Source: Lojkania enalia
Taxonomy: Eukaryota > Ascomycota > Dothideomycetes > Pleosporales
Direction of reading: 5' to 3'
DNA length: 64,000 bases
Assembly (NCBI GenBank): GCA_010094045.1
Contig: ML986660.1
Span: forward strand, 124,001-188,000
In this document: in pieces, positions 43,975 through 56,112 of the stretch
How positions within the stretch are numbered: position 1 is the first letter of the stretch
Layout of the letters: each line of letters opens with the position of its first letter
Made by a program: the position numbers and the translations under genes
The notes under the pieces: generated by a model
The model's input: the letters and a program-made list of their open reading frames with translations, nothing else
The model's database searches: none
What the model was told of the DNA's origin: nothing

Positions 43975-44640
43975 ATGCTCCGCAACCCAGCTTGTCTTGC
44001 CATTGCGGCCATGTCCGCCATTGCTTTTATGACGCAACCCGCCTATGGACAGTCCTCGAATGTCACACTATTCAAACCTCCTACACTTGTCCCATTTCTC
44101 CACATTGACCTGAAAGTTGAGGACACAACGTTTGTGACCGCCACCAATGGAATTATTACTGGACAGGCTAATAACCAAGGCGGTAAGCGATGTCTCTCGA
44201 CTTCACAAGAAGATAGTAGGACTAACTGAAGTCAAGGCAACTTTACTGGCGCCATAACCGGTCAAGTTCTGAAACTCGGCACGGAATTTGAGACATTTCC
44301 AACAGCTGCTAACTTTACAGAAAGTGTAAGTAGCCGTGATGCTGCATTTCCTTCATTATATTGCCTCATGAGCATACGCTAATGTCGTGAGCTGTAGACT
44401 TACGACAATGTCTTCACATTGCTTACTACTGATGGGACAACAATCCTTATGAGCGTCCGCGGATACATCCATTACACTGGGAACCATCTACATGGCTTTT
44501 CCCGTATGGAGTTCTCCACCGATTCCGCGGATTACCAATATCTGAGTTATGGTAATTATGTCTCGGAGTTTGATGCCACTTATCCTTCAGGCAGAGCCTC
44601 TGTGGATGTGTTCGAGATGCAAACCAGCGGGCACTACTAG
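43975..44640 (+). CDS. Secreted DUF3237-like beta-barrel protein
   Basis: Exons 43975-44182, 44237-44325 and 44398-44640 give 180 codons (179 aa). Introns are 54 and 72 nt, GT-AG, the first with a CTAAC branch site. Residues 1-26 are a signal peptide ending near AYGQS. The mature part reads ITGQANNQGGNFTGAITGQV, then a TDGTTILMSVRGYIHYTG-type strand pair and a C-terminal SVDVFEMQ. Alternating beta strands with GxxTG and DGT turns resemble DUF3237 (a small beta-barrel fold of unknown catalytic role). Several N-glycosylation sites support secretion. It is the last intact gene before the A+T-rich block. Confidence 0.65.
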
Positions 44641-45249
44641 GGGTTCAATCATAGGATAGCTGGTGAGAGAGGGGATTTGGCTCCTCCCTGCACGTAATTC
44701 AAGAAGTCGGGATGTTATCCTGAGACCTTGGAAAAAAAGGAATTTGAGAGCGTAGAATAGAGATGGTCACTTCTTCCGTCGGGCTCTGCTCGGGTCCTAT
44801 CTTTGATAGGTTTATAACAATATATACTTTTATGCCTACTTCTCCTGGATCGAAGCACCTCTAGGATTTAAGACCCCTGGTTATACCACAATATTATCAT
44901 AACAATAGGCGAAAATCCATCATATTGGTCAAATACTTCCCGAGATGGACCAGGCTAGTATATGCGCCTAACAATAACGGGCCCCTATCCGCATGCGACG
45001 CTATTATATTGAATGTAGCTATGGATGCAAACAACACCTATTAGCCGTATTCAGAGTTATAAAATATTCTATTATATCCTATAGAGTACTACGATAGTTA
45101 TACTATATATATATAGCTAAAATTAATGGAATTATACTTAATAAGGTGGTTAAGAAAAAGTAAGAAATAAAGAATTAGAATAGTATTATAGAACGCTTAT
45201 ATACGGTTGGTTAAATATACTTTAGATAGTTAACTCTATTACTAGAATA
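44641..45249. other. Boundary from normal DNA into the A+T-rich block
   Basis: Base composition shifts between about 44.8 and 45.1 kb from mixed sequence to almost pure TA-rich text with CA and TG scarce. No gene is seen. Confidence 0.6.
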
Positions 45250-45990
45250 TATTCTATTATCGAAGTAGCTACTCTATTAAAACGGCCACTTTTTCTTAGC
45301 GTTATAAGCACTATATACGAACTATAATAAATCTACAATACAACCTTCTATTAATTTAATAAGAAGGTAGAATTAAGCTTACCTTATAAGTATAACGATG
45401 CGAAGAAATCGTTCCACGAAAAGCTTTACATGTAACCTTATCCTAAAGCTTTTTACTTATCTTATCCTACCCCCGGCTCCGCCTCTTTTCCCATCTGTAT
45501 ATAGTTGTACACTCCCTTATAAGTAGCTTAGTAGTTCTTCTATATCCTTTTATATAAGGCCTATAGGTGTTAATAGAATTCCCAGGTCCCTAAACCCCTA
45601 TATACTCCTATATACCTCTAAGTAGATTTGTGCCGCATTTAGACCTATTATCTTACCTATACTATTATAATAAGTATATAAATTAGGCTAATTTAAAAGC
45701 GTATAATACGCTACTATAGTTTATAATATATAATATTAATAACTCTCTACTTAACTTTATAGAATCGCGTTTTAATCTTATATATAACTAAATTACTAGA
45801 AGCTTATAATAACCGAAGAATAAATAATTATATAATATCTTCTTAACCTTAATTTATAAGAATTTACGCTCTAACTATATAAGGTAGTAGATATAATAGA
45901 TAAACTATTAGGTGTATATAATAGAATATTTAAAATATATATAAATAAGTTTAAAATAGTCTTTAATTAAATAAAAAATTATTAAAGAAT
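45250..45990 (+). mobile_element. Truncated pogo/Fot-type element, inverted copy
   Basis: Starts with an end sequence like the TIRs of the next element (TATTCTATTATCGAAGTAGC, CTTTTTCTTAGCG). Stretches around 45.3-45.4 and 45.66-45.93 kb are reverse complements of 49.65-49.83 and 47.57-47.74 kb. It thus represents one end and N-terminal coding part of the same element family, in the opposite direction, with the rest missing. Boundaries are approximate. Confidence 0.5.
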
Positions 45991-46106
45991 AAAATAAGAG
46001 AATTTAGAGGTTATTAATATATAGTTTAAGTTTAATATATTCTACTATTAAAGTAGCTACTCTATTAAAATAGCTACTTTTTCTTAGTATAATAAATACT
46101 ATAATA

Positions 46107-49100
46107 TATTCTACTATCGAGGCGGCTAAACTATTAAAGCGGCTACTTTTTCTTAGCGTAATAAATACTATATACAAAAAGTTAATTTACTTAATACTAA
46201 TAAAAGATTCTATATATAATATACTTTTATCTAATTTAGAATTTTCCCTACTATCTTTTTAGTACGTACGAGCGTTATATCTAGTCTTACTATAGTTACT
46301 ATAGTAGCGTTAAGCTGGTTAAGCCCTTTCTTAAGTATTAGTACTATAAGTCTTCTTAAAGAGTTAAGAGTTTATAGATACTTTAGCAGCTATATATAAA
46401 AATCCCTTACTATATAATACTATACTACTATACTAAATATACTTTCTTTTATACGTTTTATACTTAGTTACTTCTTCTAATTACCTTTTAAGCTTAGAGT
46501 TACAAGCTTAAAGAAGTATATTCTAATATAGTATTAACTTAGCACCTTTTATAAGCTATAAGAATCCTTCTTATACCTCTTTTAGTAATTATATAAAGGA
46601 TTTTTATATAAGTATTAATTGTAACCTAAATTTATATATATATTACTTAGAGTTTTAGACTACTAAGAGTCTTCTTATAAAAGTAGTTCTAGTAGGGTAC
46701 GTAGTTATATATTAAGATAATCTAATATAATCTATACGTTTAAAAGAATAATTCCTATTACTTTAAAGGCTTTTTAATAGTTCTTATATATAAATATATT
46801 AAAAAACACGTTTTTAAAGGCTGGAAGGAAGCTTTTTTTATTAATATAGTAGATACGTTAACGCGCTAAGTTTTATACGCGCTATAAGTACTTTAACTTT
46901 AATAGTAAGAAGTAAACTATATTAAGAGGCTAAAGTATATACAATAAATAAGAAAGTATATAAAGCGTTAGAATCTTTTATATAAGGTAGTAATCTTTAA
47001 ATTTCTAGTTAAGGTGGCTTTTATAGCTGTCTAAAATAAGTAGCCTATATAACTCTATCTAATATATCTTTATATACTTATTAAAGTACTTTAGCTACTT
47101 AAGACTAAGTATATTATTTATCTAGCCGTTCTTAGAGACTAAAATTTTTTAATTGTATAGTATACCTACTTCTTTATACTATATAGAGATATAGATATAT
47201 CCTTTATAAATAATAAATAGTAGAGTTGTATATATAGTAGTATAGATACTTTAGATAACTATAATCTACTCGTAATTACTTAGCTGTATAAGAGTAGGCC
47301 TTATATAATATTCTAAACCTATAATAACCTTTATAGTATTAATAACATCTATTTAAAAGCCTATCTTATTAAAGTTGTAGATATTATTATTATATATGCT
47401 ATATTTTGCAATTATATCCCGTACGAGTTTAAACTATATGTTAATAACTTCTAGATTCTCTTATTTTATTCTTTAACAATCCTTTACTTAATTAAAAGCT
47501 ATTTTAAACTTGTTTATACGCGCTATAAATTATTTAGGCTAATTCTTTCCTATAGATATTCTACTACGTACGCCTAATAATTTATCTATTATATCTACTA
47601 CCTTATATAGCTAAAGCGTAAATTCTTATAAATTAAGGTTAAAAATATATTATACGATTATTTATTCTTTAATTACTATAAGCTTCTAGTAATTTAGTTA
47701 TATACGAGGGTAAAACGCGATTCTATAAAGTTGAATAATATATTTATAAGCGAGCGGCCACTATAAGTAAATAGCTACCTCTACTAACTTTTTACGCCTT
47801 TACAGCAATCTATCTTAATAACATAATAAGATAATTATAATATTTAAACTACGCTAGATTAAGGAATATCTATAATATCTTTCTTATAAGTTCTTAAGTT
47901 ATAGCTAGTTTTCCTATAGTAGCTGTAGTACGCTAAAGCCTACTAACTTATATTTAATTACGCCTTACCTTAATATATTTCCTCCTCTAACTACTACTTA
48001 ATATCTTTTTAAGTAATAATATCCTCTACCTCTACCTTTATTAAGGTATCTTTCTACTAGATCCTCTTCTTTTTACACTTTCTACGCGTTATAGTAGTCT
48101 TATTTACTTTCTTAAGTCTTATAATCTAATTATATATAAGTATACTTTCGTATACTATTACTTTAGTACTTTTTTTAAGCTGGTTAAGTACTATAATAAT
48201 AGAAGTAGGCGATAAGCTTTTATACCTCTAAATTCTATCGCGAATTAATATTAATTAAGCGTCTAGCTTACGCATATTACTTAGTATTTTAGCTTCTTAG
48301 AGGGTAACCTCTAGCGCAGGTAGTATTAGCGTATAAAGTTTAATATTAAGCTTTAATATTACCGCCTTTAAATTATATAAAACTAGACTAGCGCTTTAAA
48401 AGTTTACGTAGATATTCTCTTTTATAATTAACTACTTATAAGCTGTATAGAAGGTAGATAAGAACTTTAACTTTATAATATAGTTAATATAGTTATATAT
48501 TAAGCTTTTAATCTAGCGCCCGTACGCGCGCTTTAATAGTAAAAAATAGCTAATATTAAGCAGCTATAGAAGATGCGATAAATATAGTAGTATATAGAGA
48601 GTATAGATATTATTCTCCTTATAAAGCTATTAGAATTTAAGCGAGTTATAGCTTTTATAACTATTAAGAATAAGTAACTAGCACGCGCCCACCCTATACT
48701 CTACTATATATTTAATAAAGTGCTTTAACTACTCTACTCTAAGCTTATTAGTAGTCTAGCTGTTATTACTAACTGTAAAAGCCCAGTCGTATAGTATATT
48801 ATCCTTCTTATACTATATAGAGAGATAGTACTAGCTAGTAAAGATAATAAAGGGTAGGATTATCTACCTAGTAGCATTAACTGTATAGATTACAGTAACC
48901 TACTTATAATTATCTAGCTAAATAGCTTTTAGTTTACCTCGTCTCTCTAAGCTAGTAATAACTAGCTAAGCTAATATCTTACCTATTATAAAGCCTGTCT
49001 TATTAAAGTTAAAGGTATCCTTATTATAAATACTATAAGTAGCTTTTATACGTACTATAAGGTTGAACTAAACTCTAATAGTTTCTAGATCCTTATATAG

Positions 49101-49805
49101 GGCTCTCTATTAATTATACAGCCGATTAAAACGCGTAATAAGGCTATCTATTTACTTAACAAAGTTGTGCAGCTATAACTTACTAACTTAGTTAGTACCG
49201 TATTTAGTAAGCAGCTTATTTACTATATCTTATATAGTATCTAATATAGGCGGAAATCCTTACAAATCTAGGTTAAGTATATATCTAGTTATTACCTCCT
49301 CTTCTAGCTAAGTAAGCTTCTTTAAGTTAGGCTAGTAATTATATTATATAGTAATTCTAGCGTATTATTATTGTAGAGTTGTTCGGGGGTAGATATAGAT
49401 TAAAGTAGCGTATTTTACGCTACTTATTTAGTATTAATTTATAGTTAAGATAGTAAGAAAAATATCTACTTTATTATAGGGCAATTAAGAAGTAGTTAGT
49501 TAAGCTATTATAGTTAGAAGGTAACACGTCGCGAAAAGTTAGTAGGGGTAGCCGCTCGCTTATAGTAGCCGCTCGCTTATAAACACGTTAGAGAGTTGTT
49601 AATATTATATATTAAAAGCTATAGTAGTATATTATACGCTCTTAAACTAGCCTAATTTATATACTTATAAGGTAAGCTTAATTTTACCTTCTTATTAAAT
49701 TAATAGAAGGTTATATTATAGATTTATTATAGTTCGTACGTAGTATTTATAATACTAAGAAAAAGTGGCCGCTTTAATAGTTTAGCCGTTTTAATAGTAG
49801 AATAC
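46107..49805 (-). mobile_element. Pogo/Fot-type Tc1-mariner element 1, RIP-decayed, split by element 2
   Basis: Terminal inverted repeats: TATTCTACTATCGAGGCGGC at 46107 onward matches the reverse complement of the end at about 49805. Subtracting the inner element (47744-49583) leaves 1859 bp, the usual size of Fot1-like elements. On the minus strand around 47.05-47.4 kb the degraded frame reads a DDE transposase core: IYNFNKIGF (the D(E)TGF block), RPTLIQL, FIIYKG, then LLILDSYKSH (the LILDGHxSH block). The numerous TAG/TAA and K/I/Y substitutions are those expected from C-to-T on both strands. A further end-like copy lies at 46.03-46.1 kb. Confidence 0.7.
47744..49583 (-). mobile_element. 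Pogo/Fot-type element 2, nested in element 1
   Basis: About 1.84 kb with inverted ends: TATAAGCGAGCGGCCACTAT at 47744-47770 and its mirror at 49540-49583. The right end carries the GCCGCTCGCTTATA unit twice as a direct sub-repeat. The minus-strand degraded frame near 48.75-49.05 kb contains FNFNKTGF, LPFIIFT and a WAFTVSNNS block, i.e. a DDE transposase of the same class but a different subfamily from element 1. It is inserted inside element 1's transposase region, so it arrived later. Confidence 0.65.
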
Positions 49806-51426
49806 GTTATATAAAAAGTTAACTTACTTAATATATAATAGCCTCTAATTAGCTAGGTATAGAATAGAGTAATAACTAAAAGTAATTATATATTATAGAG
49901 GATTATTTTTATAGGTTTATAATAGAAGTATATAAGTAGAATATATAAAGAATATTTAAATTAATTATAAAGAGCTATAAATATTAGAGTTATAAAGTTA
50001 TTAAATATAATTTAACTCCTCTACTATTCTTCCTATTTAGTTGCTACTTAGTAACTAGGCGGACTTAGTAGGATAGTTTTAACTAAGTTATTAAACTGTT
50101 TATATAGTTAGTTTTATTTACTTATCTATATAAAGTTCTATACTTTAATAGGTTCTAGTATAAGAGTATTTATAATACTATATCCTCTTTTTAAACTCTT
50201 AGTCTAAGAATTATACTATTTTCCTTAATTATATAGTAGGGTTAGTAAACTACTTATACTTTCTTTATATACTTTTCTAATATCTTCTTCTTACTATTTT
50301 ATACTAAGTTACTATTACTATATTAACTATATTAATTCTTCTAGTTTAATTATAATATCTTATTTTTAATATTTTTATAAGAGGCTAATATATAAAATTA
50401 ATAAAAAGTAGACTCTAAAATAATTATACTATTTTAAATACTTCTAGTCTAATATATAGTTATTTTATAATATTTTCTATAATACTTAAAATATTTATAT
50501 ACTTTAATTCCTTTATTAATTTATAGTACTTATATATAGTAGTAGAATATTAGAATAAAAAGGTTAAGAAGTTAGATTGCTAGTTTTAACTAGTTAAAGA
50601 GAAGTACTAAAAAATCTTAGATTAACTATAAGATATAAATAGTAAGGTAGTAGTAGTTTAAATAAAAGTTTAGTATCTTTAGAAAATTTATAAGTAAGTA
50701 AAATATAGATATATAGAAGGTTATAAATATATATAGGAGTAACTTAAGGAAGAGAAAGAAGTAGATTATAAGATAGGTCTCCTTCTTAAAGTAGAGTTAC
50801 CTTTTATAATATAGCTAATATTATTTAATTCTATTACTCTATTTTTAAAACTTCTTTATAAGTTTAGTTTTTATAATATATTTATAATATTATAAGGCTA
50901 AAGTTCTCTTCTAGTTCTTAAATATTATTCTATAAATTTCTATACTTATCTATTTCTAACTATTTAATTAGATAGTATTATTTATAATTCTATATCTTAT
51001 ATTTTATTATTTTCTAGATTTTCTATTTTTAGTCTTCTATATATATATCTAAGCTAGTAGATAAATATAGATTAGATTAGGGTTAGGGTTTTATATAAGT
51101 AGGGTAGGATTAAGGTTAGAGTTTTACTAATTAGCCTAGAGTATAGATAGAGTTAAAGTAGCTACTTAGTAATAGAGTATAGGTTAAGGTAGAGTTATAT
51201 AGATTAGATTTTCTTAGAATCTAACTAATTAGTATACTTTAGAAAGTAGCTTAGTAAGAGTATATATAGTATAATATTCTAGAATTTTATTATAGCTATT
51301 TATTATAGATTAGACTAATCTTACTTTATTAGATTCTAGAGTAGTATACTATAGTATATTATAGACTATAGTTATATACTTCTTAACTATTAATTTTATA
51401 TACTTTAATCTAATATAATAATATAT
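49806..51426. other. A+T-rich RIP-type DNA, unassigned
   Basis: 1.6 kb of decayed sequence. A plus-strand frame around 50.57-50.83 kb reads like a Lys/Glu/Gln-rich coiled coil with TAG/TAA interruptions but belongs to no family I can name. A short TTAGGGTTAGGG occurs near 51.08 kb. Confidence 0.4.
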
Positions 51427-53285
51427 AGTATAAGCGAGCTGATTACCTAAGTAAACTAATTATAATACTAAGACTATACTAAAATCGCGACTACTTTTTG
51501 CAAAATATTATACTTTCTTATATTCTATTATACTATATAATATAGTAGCCTATTCTTCTATATCTATAGTATTATTTTTATACGTCCGCGAGTTATATCT
51601 AGCCTTACTATACTACCTATAACACCTTTAAGTCGGCTAGTCTCTATTAACGCGCGTTTTCTTCCTACTTTTCTTTCTATTAATATAAGCGCTAAACTCT
51701 TTTAGAGTAGTTAATTAAGCGCCTTCTTTAATTATTAAATTACCTTCCTTCTATATACGCTTTCTTTTATATAATTAAAGTTATATAGCAGCCTTATTAG
51801 CTGCTTAAAGCTTAGTAACTTAAGTATATAATAGTACGTTTTTATATATTATATATACAGCACCCTTTATAAACTATTTAAATACCTCTACTATTAAAGT
51901 AAATAAGCTATCTAAATACTTTAAACTCTTAATTAAACGTATATAGATTAAGACCTAAATTTAATAGGATTACTTAGTATTTTTAACTTCTAAAAGGTAT
52001 TTTTAACTATAGAAGGTATTAGTATATATAGTCGAACTTTAAGCTTTAATAGTACTATATCTAGGTTAAATAGAACTAGGCTAGTACTTTAAAAGCTATT
52101 TAGGATATTACTATTTATAATTGCTACGTTAAAAGCTGCTTTAAAGTAGAGTAAGAACTTAATTTTTATAATATAGTTAATATAACTACGTATTAACTAC
52201 TCGACTTAGCACCCGTATATAGTCTTTAAAGGTAAGAAACAACCTATATCTAGTAGCTATAGTAGGTGCGACAAATATAGAGGTATATAGAGAGTAATAA
52301 TATTCTTTTCCTTATAAAGCTGCCTAAATTTAAGCGAGTTATAGCTTTTATAGCCGTCGAGAATTAGCAATTAATATATACTAATAGTACAATCCTTTAT
52401 ATATGCGTTAAAGTACTTTAACTACTTAATACTAATATTATTTATCGTCCAGCCGTTATTAGTAACCTATATAGCCTAGGTTAGTAGAATATCGTCTTCT
52501 TTATACTATATAGAGAGGTAGTAGATACCTGTAAAGATAATAAAAGGTAGTATTACCTATCCTATCGTATTAATACTCTAAATAACTATAGTCTACTCGT
52601 AATTACTTAACTAGAGCTACTTTAGTCGATTCTATCTTTTAGAGTTAGTAACTACTACTTCTATTAATATTACATCTATTATAAAGCTTAATTTATTAAA
52701 GTTATATATATCTTTATTAATAATACTATACTTAGCCTTTATATTCTATATAAGGTAGAACCAGCCTCCTATAACCTTAGAATCCTTATATTTAGCACTT
52801 AAATAGTCGTACTTTTAATTAAATTTAATCTTAAGCTTAGGTGTATATTTAATAAAGTTCTCTACCTAGTTTTCTAATCTAGCTAGTAGAGTATATAGCT
52901 AGTAGTAAATTAGCTATATTTTAAACAGTAGTAAGTTGTAGTAGAAATTCTCTTATATCTAGATCTAATATATACTAAATAATTACCTACTCCTTAGTCT
53001 TACTAAGCTTTATTAAATTAGGCTGGCAATTATATTATAGAGCTATTCCTTACCTTTATATACTAAATATACTTTAGGAGATATTATAGATTAATATAAT
53101 ATAACGTATAGTTAGTATTACGTCTTATTAAAGAGCTTAGAGTATAAGCTATATTCTAGCTTCTTTCTAAATTAATTCTATAGTTGTTAATTATAGTATA
53201 ATACTATAAAGTATAATTATCGCGATTTTAGTAGGGTTTTAGTATTATAATCAGCTCGCTTAGGTAATTAGCTTACTTATACTAT
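51427..53285 (-). mobile_element. Pogo/Fot-type element 3, RIP-decayed
   Basis: About 1859 bp with inverted ends of roughly 65 bp: AGTATAAGCGAGCTGATTAC at 51427 onward, mirrored at 53220-53285, sharing the TACTAAAATCGCGA motif. The minus-strand degraded frame at 51.9-52.8 kb contains IYNFNKLSF, FIIFTG, LLILDGYKS, LSHLLQLLD and, toward the C-terminus, LVLFNLDIVL. These are in the order of Fot/pogo DDE transposases. Stops are TAG/TAA. Confidence 0.7.
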
Positions 53286-53379
53286 ACGTTAATATATTTA
53301 TAATAGTAATTTATTATATAAACTATAGAAGTTTATAAATTTCTTAACAAATATATTTTTATAGTAGCTTCTTATTAGT

Positions 53380-54900
53380 AATAATATTAGAATTAATATT
53401 CTTCTAGTTAATCTCTAGTTCTTTATTATATACTTAAGCTAGAAGTTTAAAGAGATCTATAACCTTATTAGTACTATAAAAAGGGCTTAGCTTACTAGTA
53501 TTTTAGGCCTTTATAGCCTAATATACCTCTTTAGTATAATAGTTTTCTTCGCTTATTATATATTTTAGAAATATAATATCCTAGATTCTCTATATAGTAA
53601 GGTAATATCTTTTATCTTTAATTATATTTCTAGTAGTATTAAAACCCCGTTTAATACTAACTCCTATAATTTATATTAGAAGAATATTTCTTATAACCTA
53701 AGTAAGCCGCGGATACTAATATTTATTTACTCTCTACTAGTCTAATATATTAAAGTTATAACCTCGAATAGAAGGTATACTTAGATAACTTTCTTCTTCT
53801 TAATAAGTTGGTCCTTTCTCTTCTTCCTCTAACTCTTCTTCTCCCTCTCTCTCTTTCTCTTCTATATTACTTAAATCCTAGTCTAAGAAACTTAAGGAGT
53901 TACTTAAAGATAAATATTATAGAAATAGTTTATAAAACTACTTATTACTTTATATCTATTAAAGTTGGAGTATTATAGATAAAGTATAATCTAGTATATT
54001 CTTATTATAGTAATTAAGATATTTAAGGAATTGTTAATAATAGATTTTCTTATACTAAAAGTTCTAAGTTTTATCTTATAGTTATAGTTAGAAGCTAATA
54101 TAATAAATAACTATAATAAAAGTACCTTATATATTATAAGCTTCTAGGATAAATCTAAGATTATTATATAGTTAAACAAGTAACTATACTTTATATCTAT
54201 TTTTAAGTAGTATTTACTTAATTTAAATCGACCCTTCTCTACTATAGCTCTTACTACTATTAGCTAATCTAAGTTACTCTCTATATCTTTAGCTAGATTT
54301 CTATTTATATTATCTAGAAAATCGAAGAGCCTATTATATATTTACTAAATATTCTAGATCTAAGGCTTTATATTTTTACTAAGTACTTTAGTTGCCCTTT
54401 TAAAATTGTTAAGCAGGTCTATAATTAGTATTAAATAGTACTATTTAGTAGTAGATAGTTAAAGTTACTAGAGATTATAAAAATCTACCTTAGTATTCTT
54501 ATTATTACCAGATTTCTAAGTAGGGATTTTTAAGTTAATTTTATATTAAAACTAGTTATTAATATATTATTTAAGGCCTACTACTTAGTTATATATATTA
54601 AATATCGAATTTTATTAAGTTAGGATATCTTTTATTATAGATAGCTAGTATTTAGATAGTAGGAAGTCCTGTAAAATAATAAAATACTTATAGTACTATA
54701 GTAATCGATTAATTACTCTATAAATAGCTTAAATTTAACTAGAAATTAGTATATAATAACTATAATAACTAACTATAATAAAAAGCTATATTTTATAAAG
54801 AGAATTTAAAATAGAAATCTATATTTAGATCTTATTTATATCGCGTTGCTATAAAGTTCCTCTATCTCCTATCTCTTTAAGGGGTACGAGTTTAAGATAG
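53380..54900 (-). mobile_element. hAT-type transposase relic, RIP-decayed
   Basis: The minus-strand degraded frame reads, from 54.4 kb downward, a block ending KIDIKYSYLFN...ILDPSRKL, then a Lys/Arg-rich linker. Near 53.55-53.72 kb it shows a hAT dimerisation-type block (YPRLTQVIRNILPI, then VSIKRGFN...RNII). Order and spacing fit the C-terminal half of a fungal hAT transposase. TIRs and target-site duplication were not found by eye, so limits are approximate. Confidence 0.6.
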
Positions 54901-56076
54901 TAAATAATTTCCTAAATAATAAGATTGATAATATAAGTAAGATATAGAATTGTATTCTCCTCGCAGTTCTATTTAATACTATCTTTATATAGTTTCTCTT
55001 ATATCGTATATATAAGTATACTATTATTAGTAGTATTATCGTAGGTAACTACTAGTAATTATTGTTGTATATTTTTATTTAATAGAATATATAATACTTC
55101 TATTACTATAGAAGTACTAGTATAGCTTCTTCGAATAGAGATAAAATTAAGTAGTTTCTTATAAAACTCCTAGTCCTAATTAATATAATACTCTTTTACT
55201 ATAAGGAAACTAAGGTAGTTTTTTACAGACTAGGTATTAAACGTAATTAATATCTTTATACTTTAGCTAAGATTATATAAAAGAGAGGATTAAGCTATTA
55301 TAATTTTATACTTAAATAGTTTTATAAAACTAAATTAGCTAATTAATATAGTATCTAGTTGGAAGAACTAAATAAATTATTAAAAGAACGGGTAATCTAC
55401 TATTTAAAAAGACTAGTTAATAATAATAATAATAATAATATAGACTAGTTTATACTTAAAAATGCTAGTAGAATATAGTAGTATAATTAGATCTTTATTA
55501 TTAGGAGGCCTAGCTATAGGTATATAGAACCTATTATACTTAGAAGCTAGAGTTTTTAGACAGGCCTAGAATCTAAAGTAATTTATTAGATACTTTATAC
55601 TATTATAATTCTTATTTAAATATATAAGTCGAAAACTATAGTAGTAATAGAATATAAATAGATAACTATCTAGAAATTATACAGCTTCTCTAAATTATCT
55701 CTAGATCTTACTATAATAAGTAGCTAAATTCTACCTTAGTTTATTAAGTATATTTAAAGAGTTCTAAGCCTATAGTATTAATTTCTACTATACTATCTAT
55801 ATATTAATAAGTTCTATTACTCTCTATCTATCTTCTTTATCTACTATCCGTAGATATATAATTAGCTGATAGGTTTCTTAAAAACCTTAATAGAAAATTG
55901 ATAGAGTATTAATTATAAGATATTAGATTTATATTAGTATTAATATAACTATAATAAAATACTATAATAAAGAATAGTAGGAATATTATAATATTATAGG
56001 TATATAAGGAGTTAAGGTTAATGATTGAGAGTATCTAACTATAAATTATATTTGTAGACTACTACTACTACTACTT

Positions 56077-56112
<36 letters not shown>

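Noticed and set aside
51073..51096. TTAGGGTTAGGG telomere-like sequence
   Set aside because: Only two units, embedded in A+T-rich DNA where such words arise easily; not evidence of a telomere.
55418..56111. Regular AAT and ACT trinucleotide runs as a CRISPR-like or structured array
   Set aside because: Plain microsatellites without spacers; CRISPR arrays are not expected in a fungal nuclear genome.
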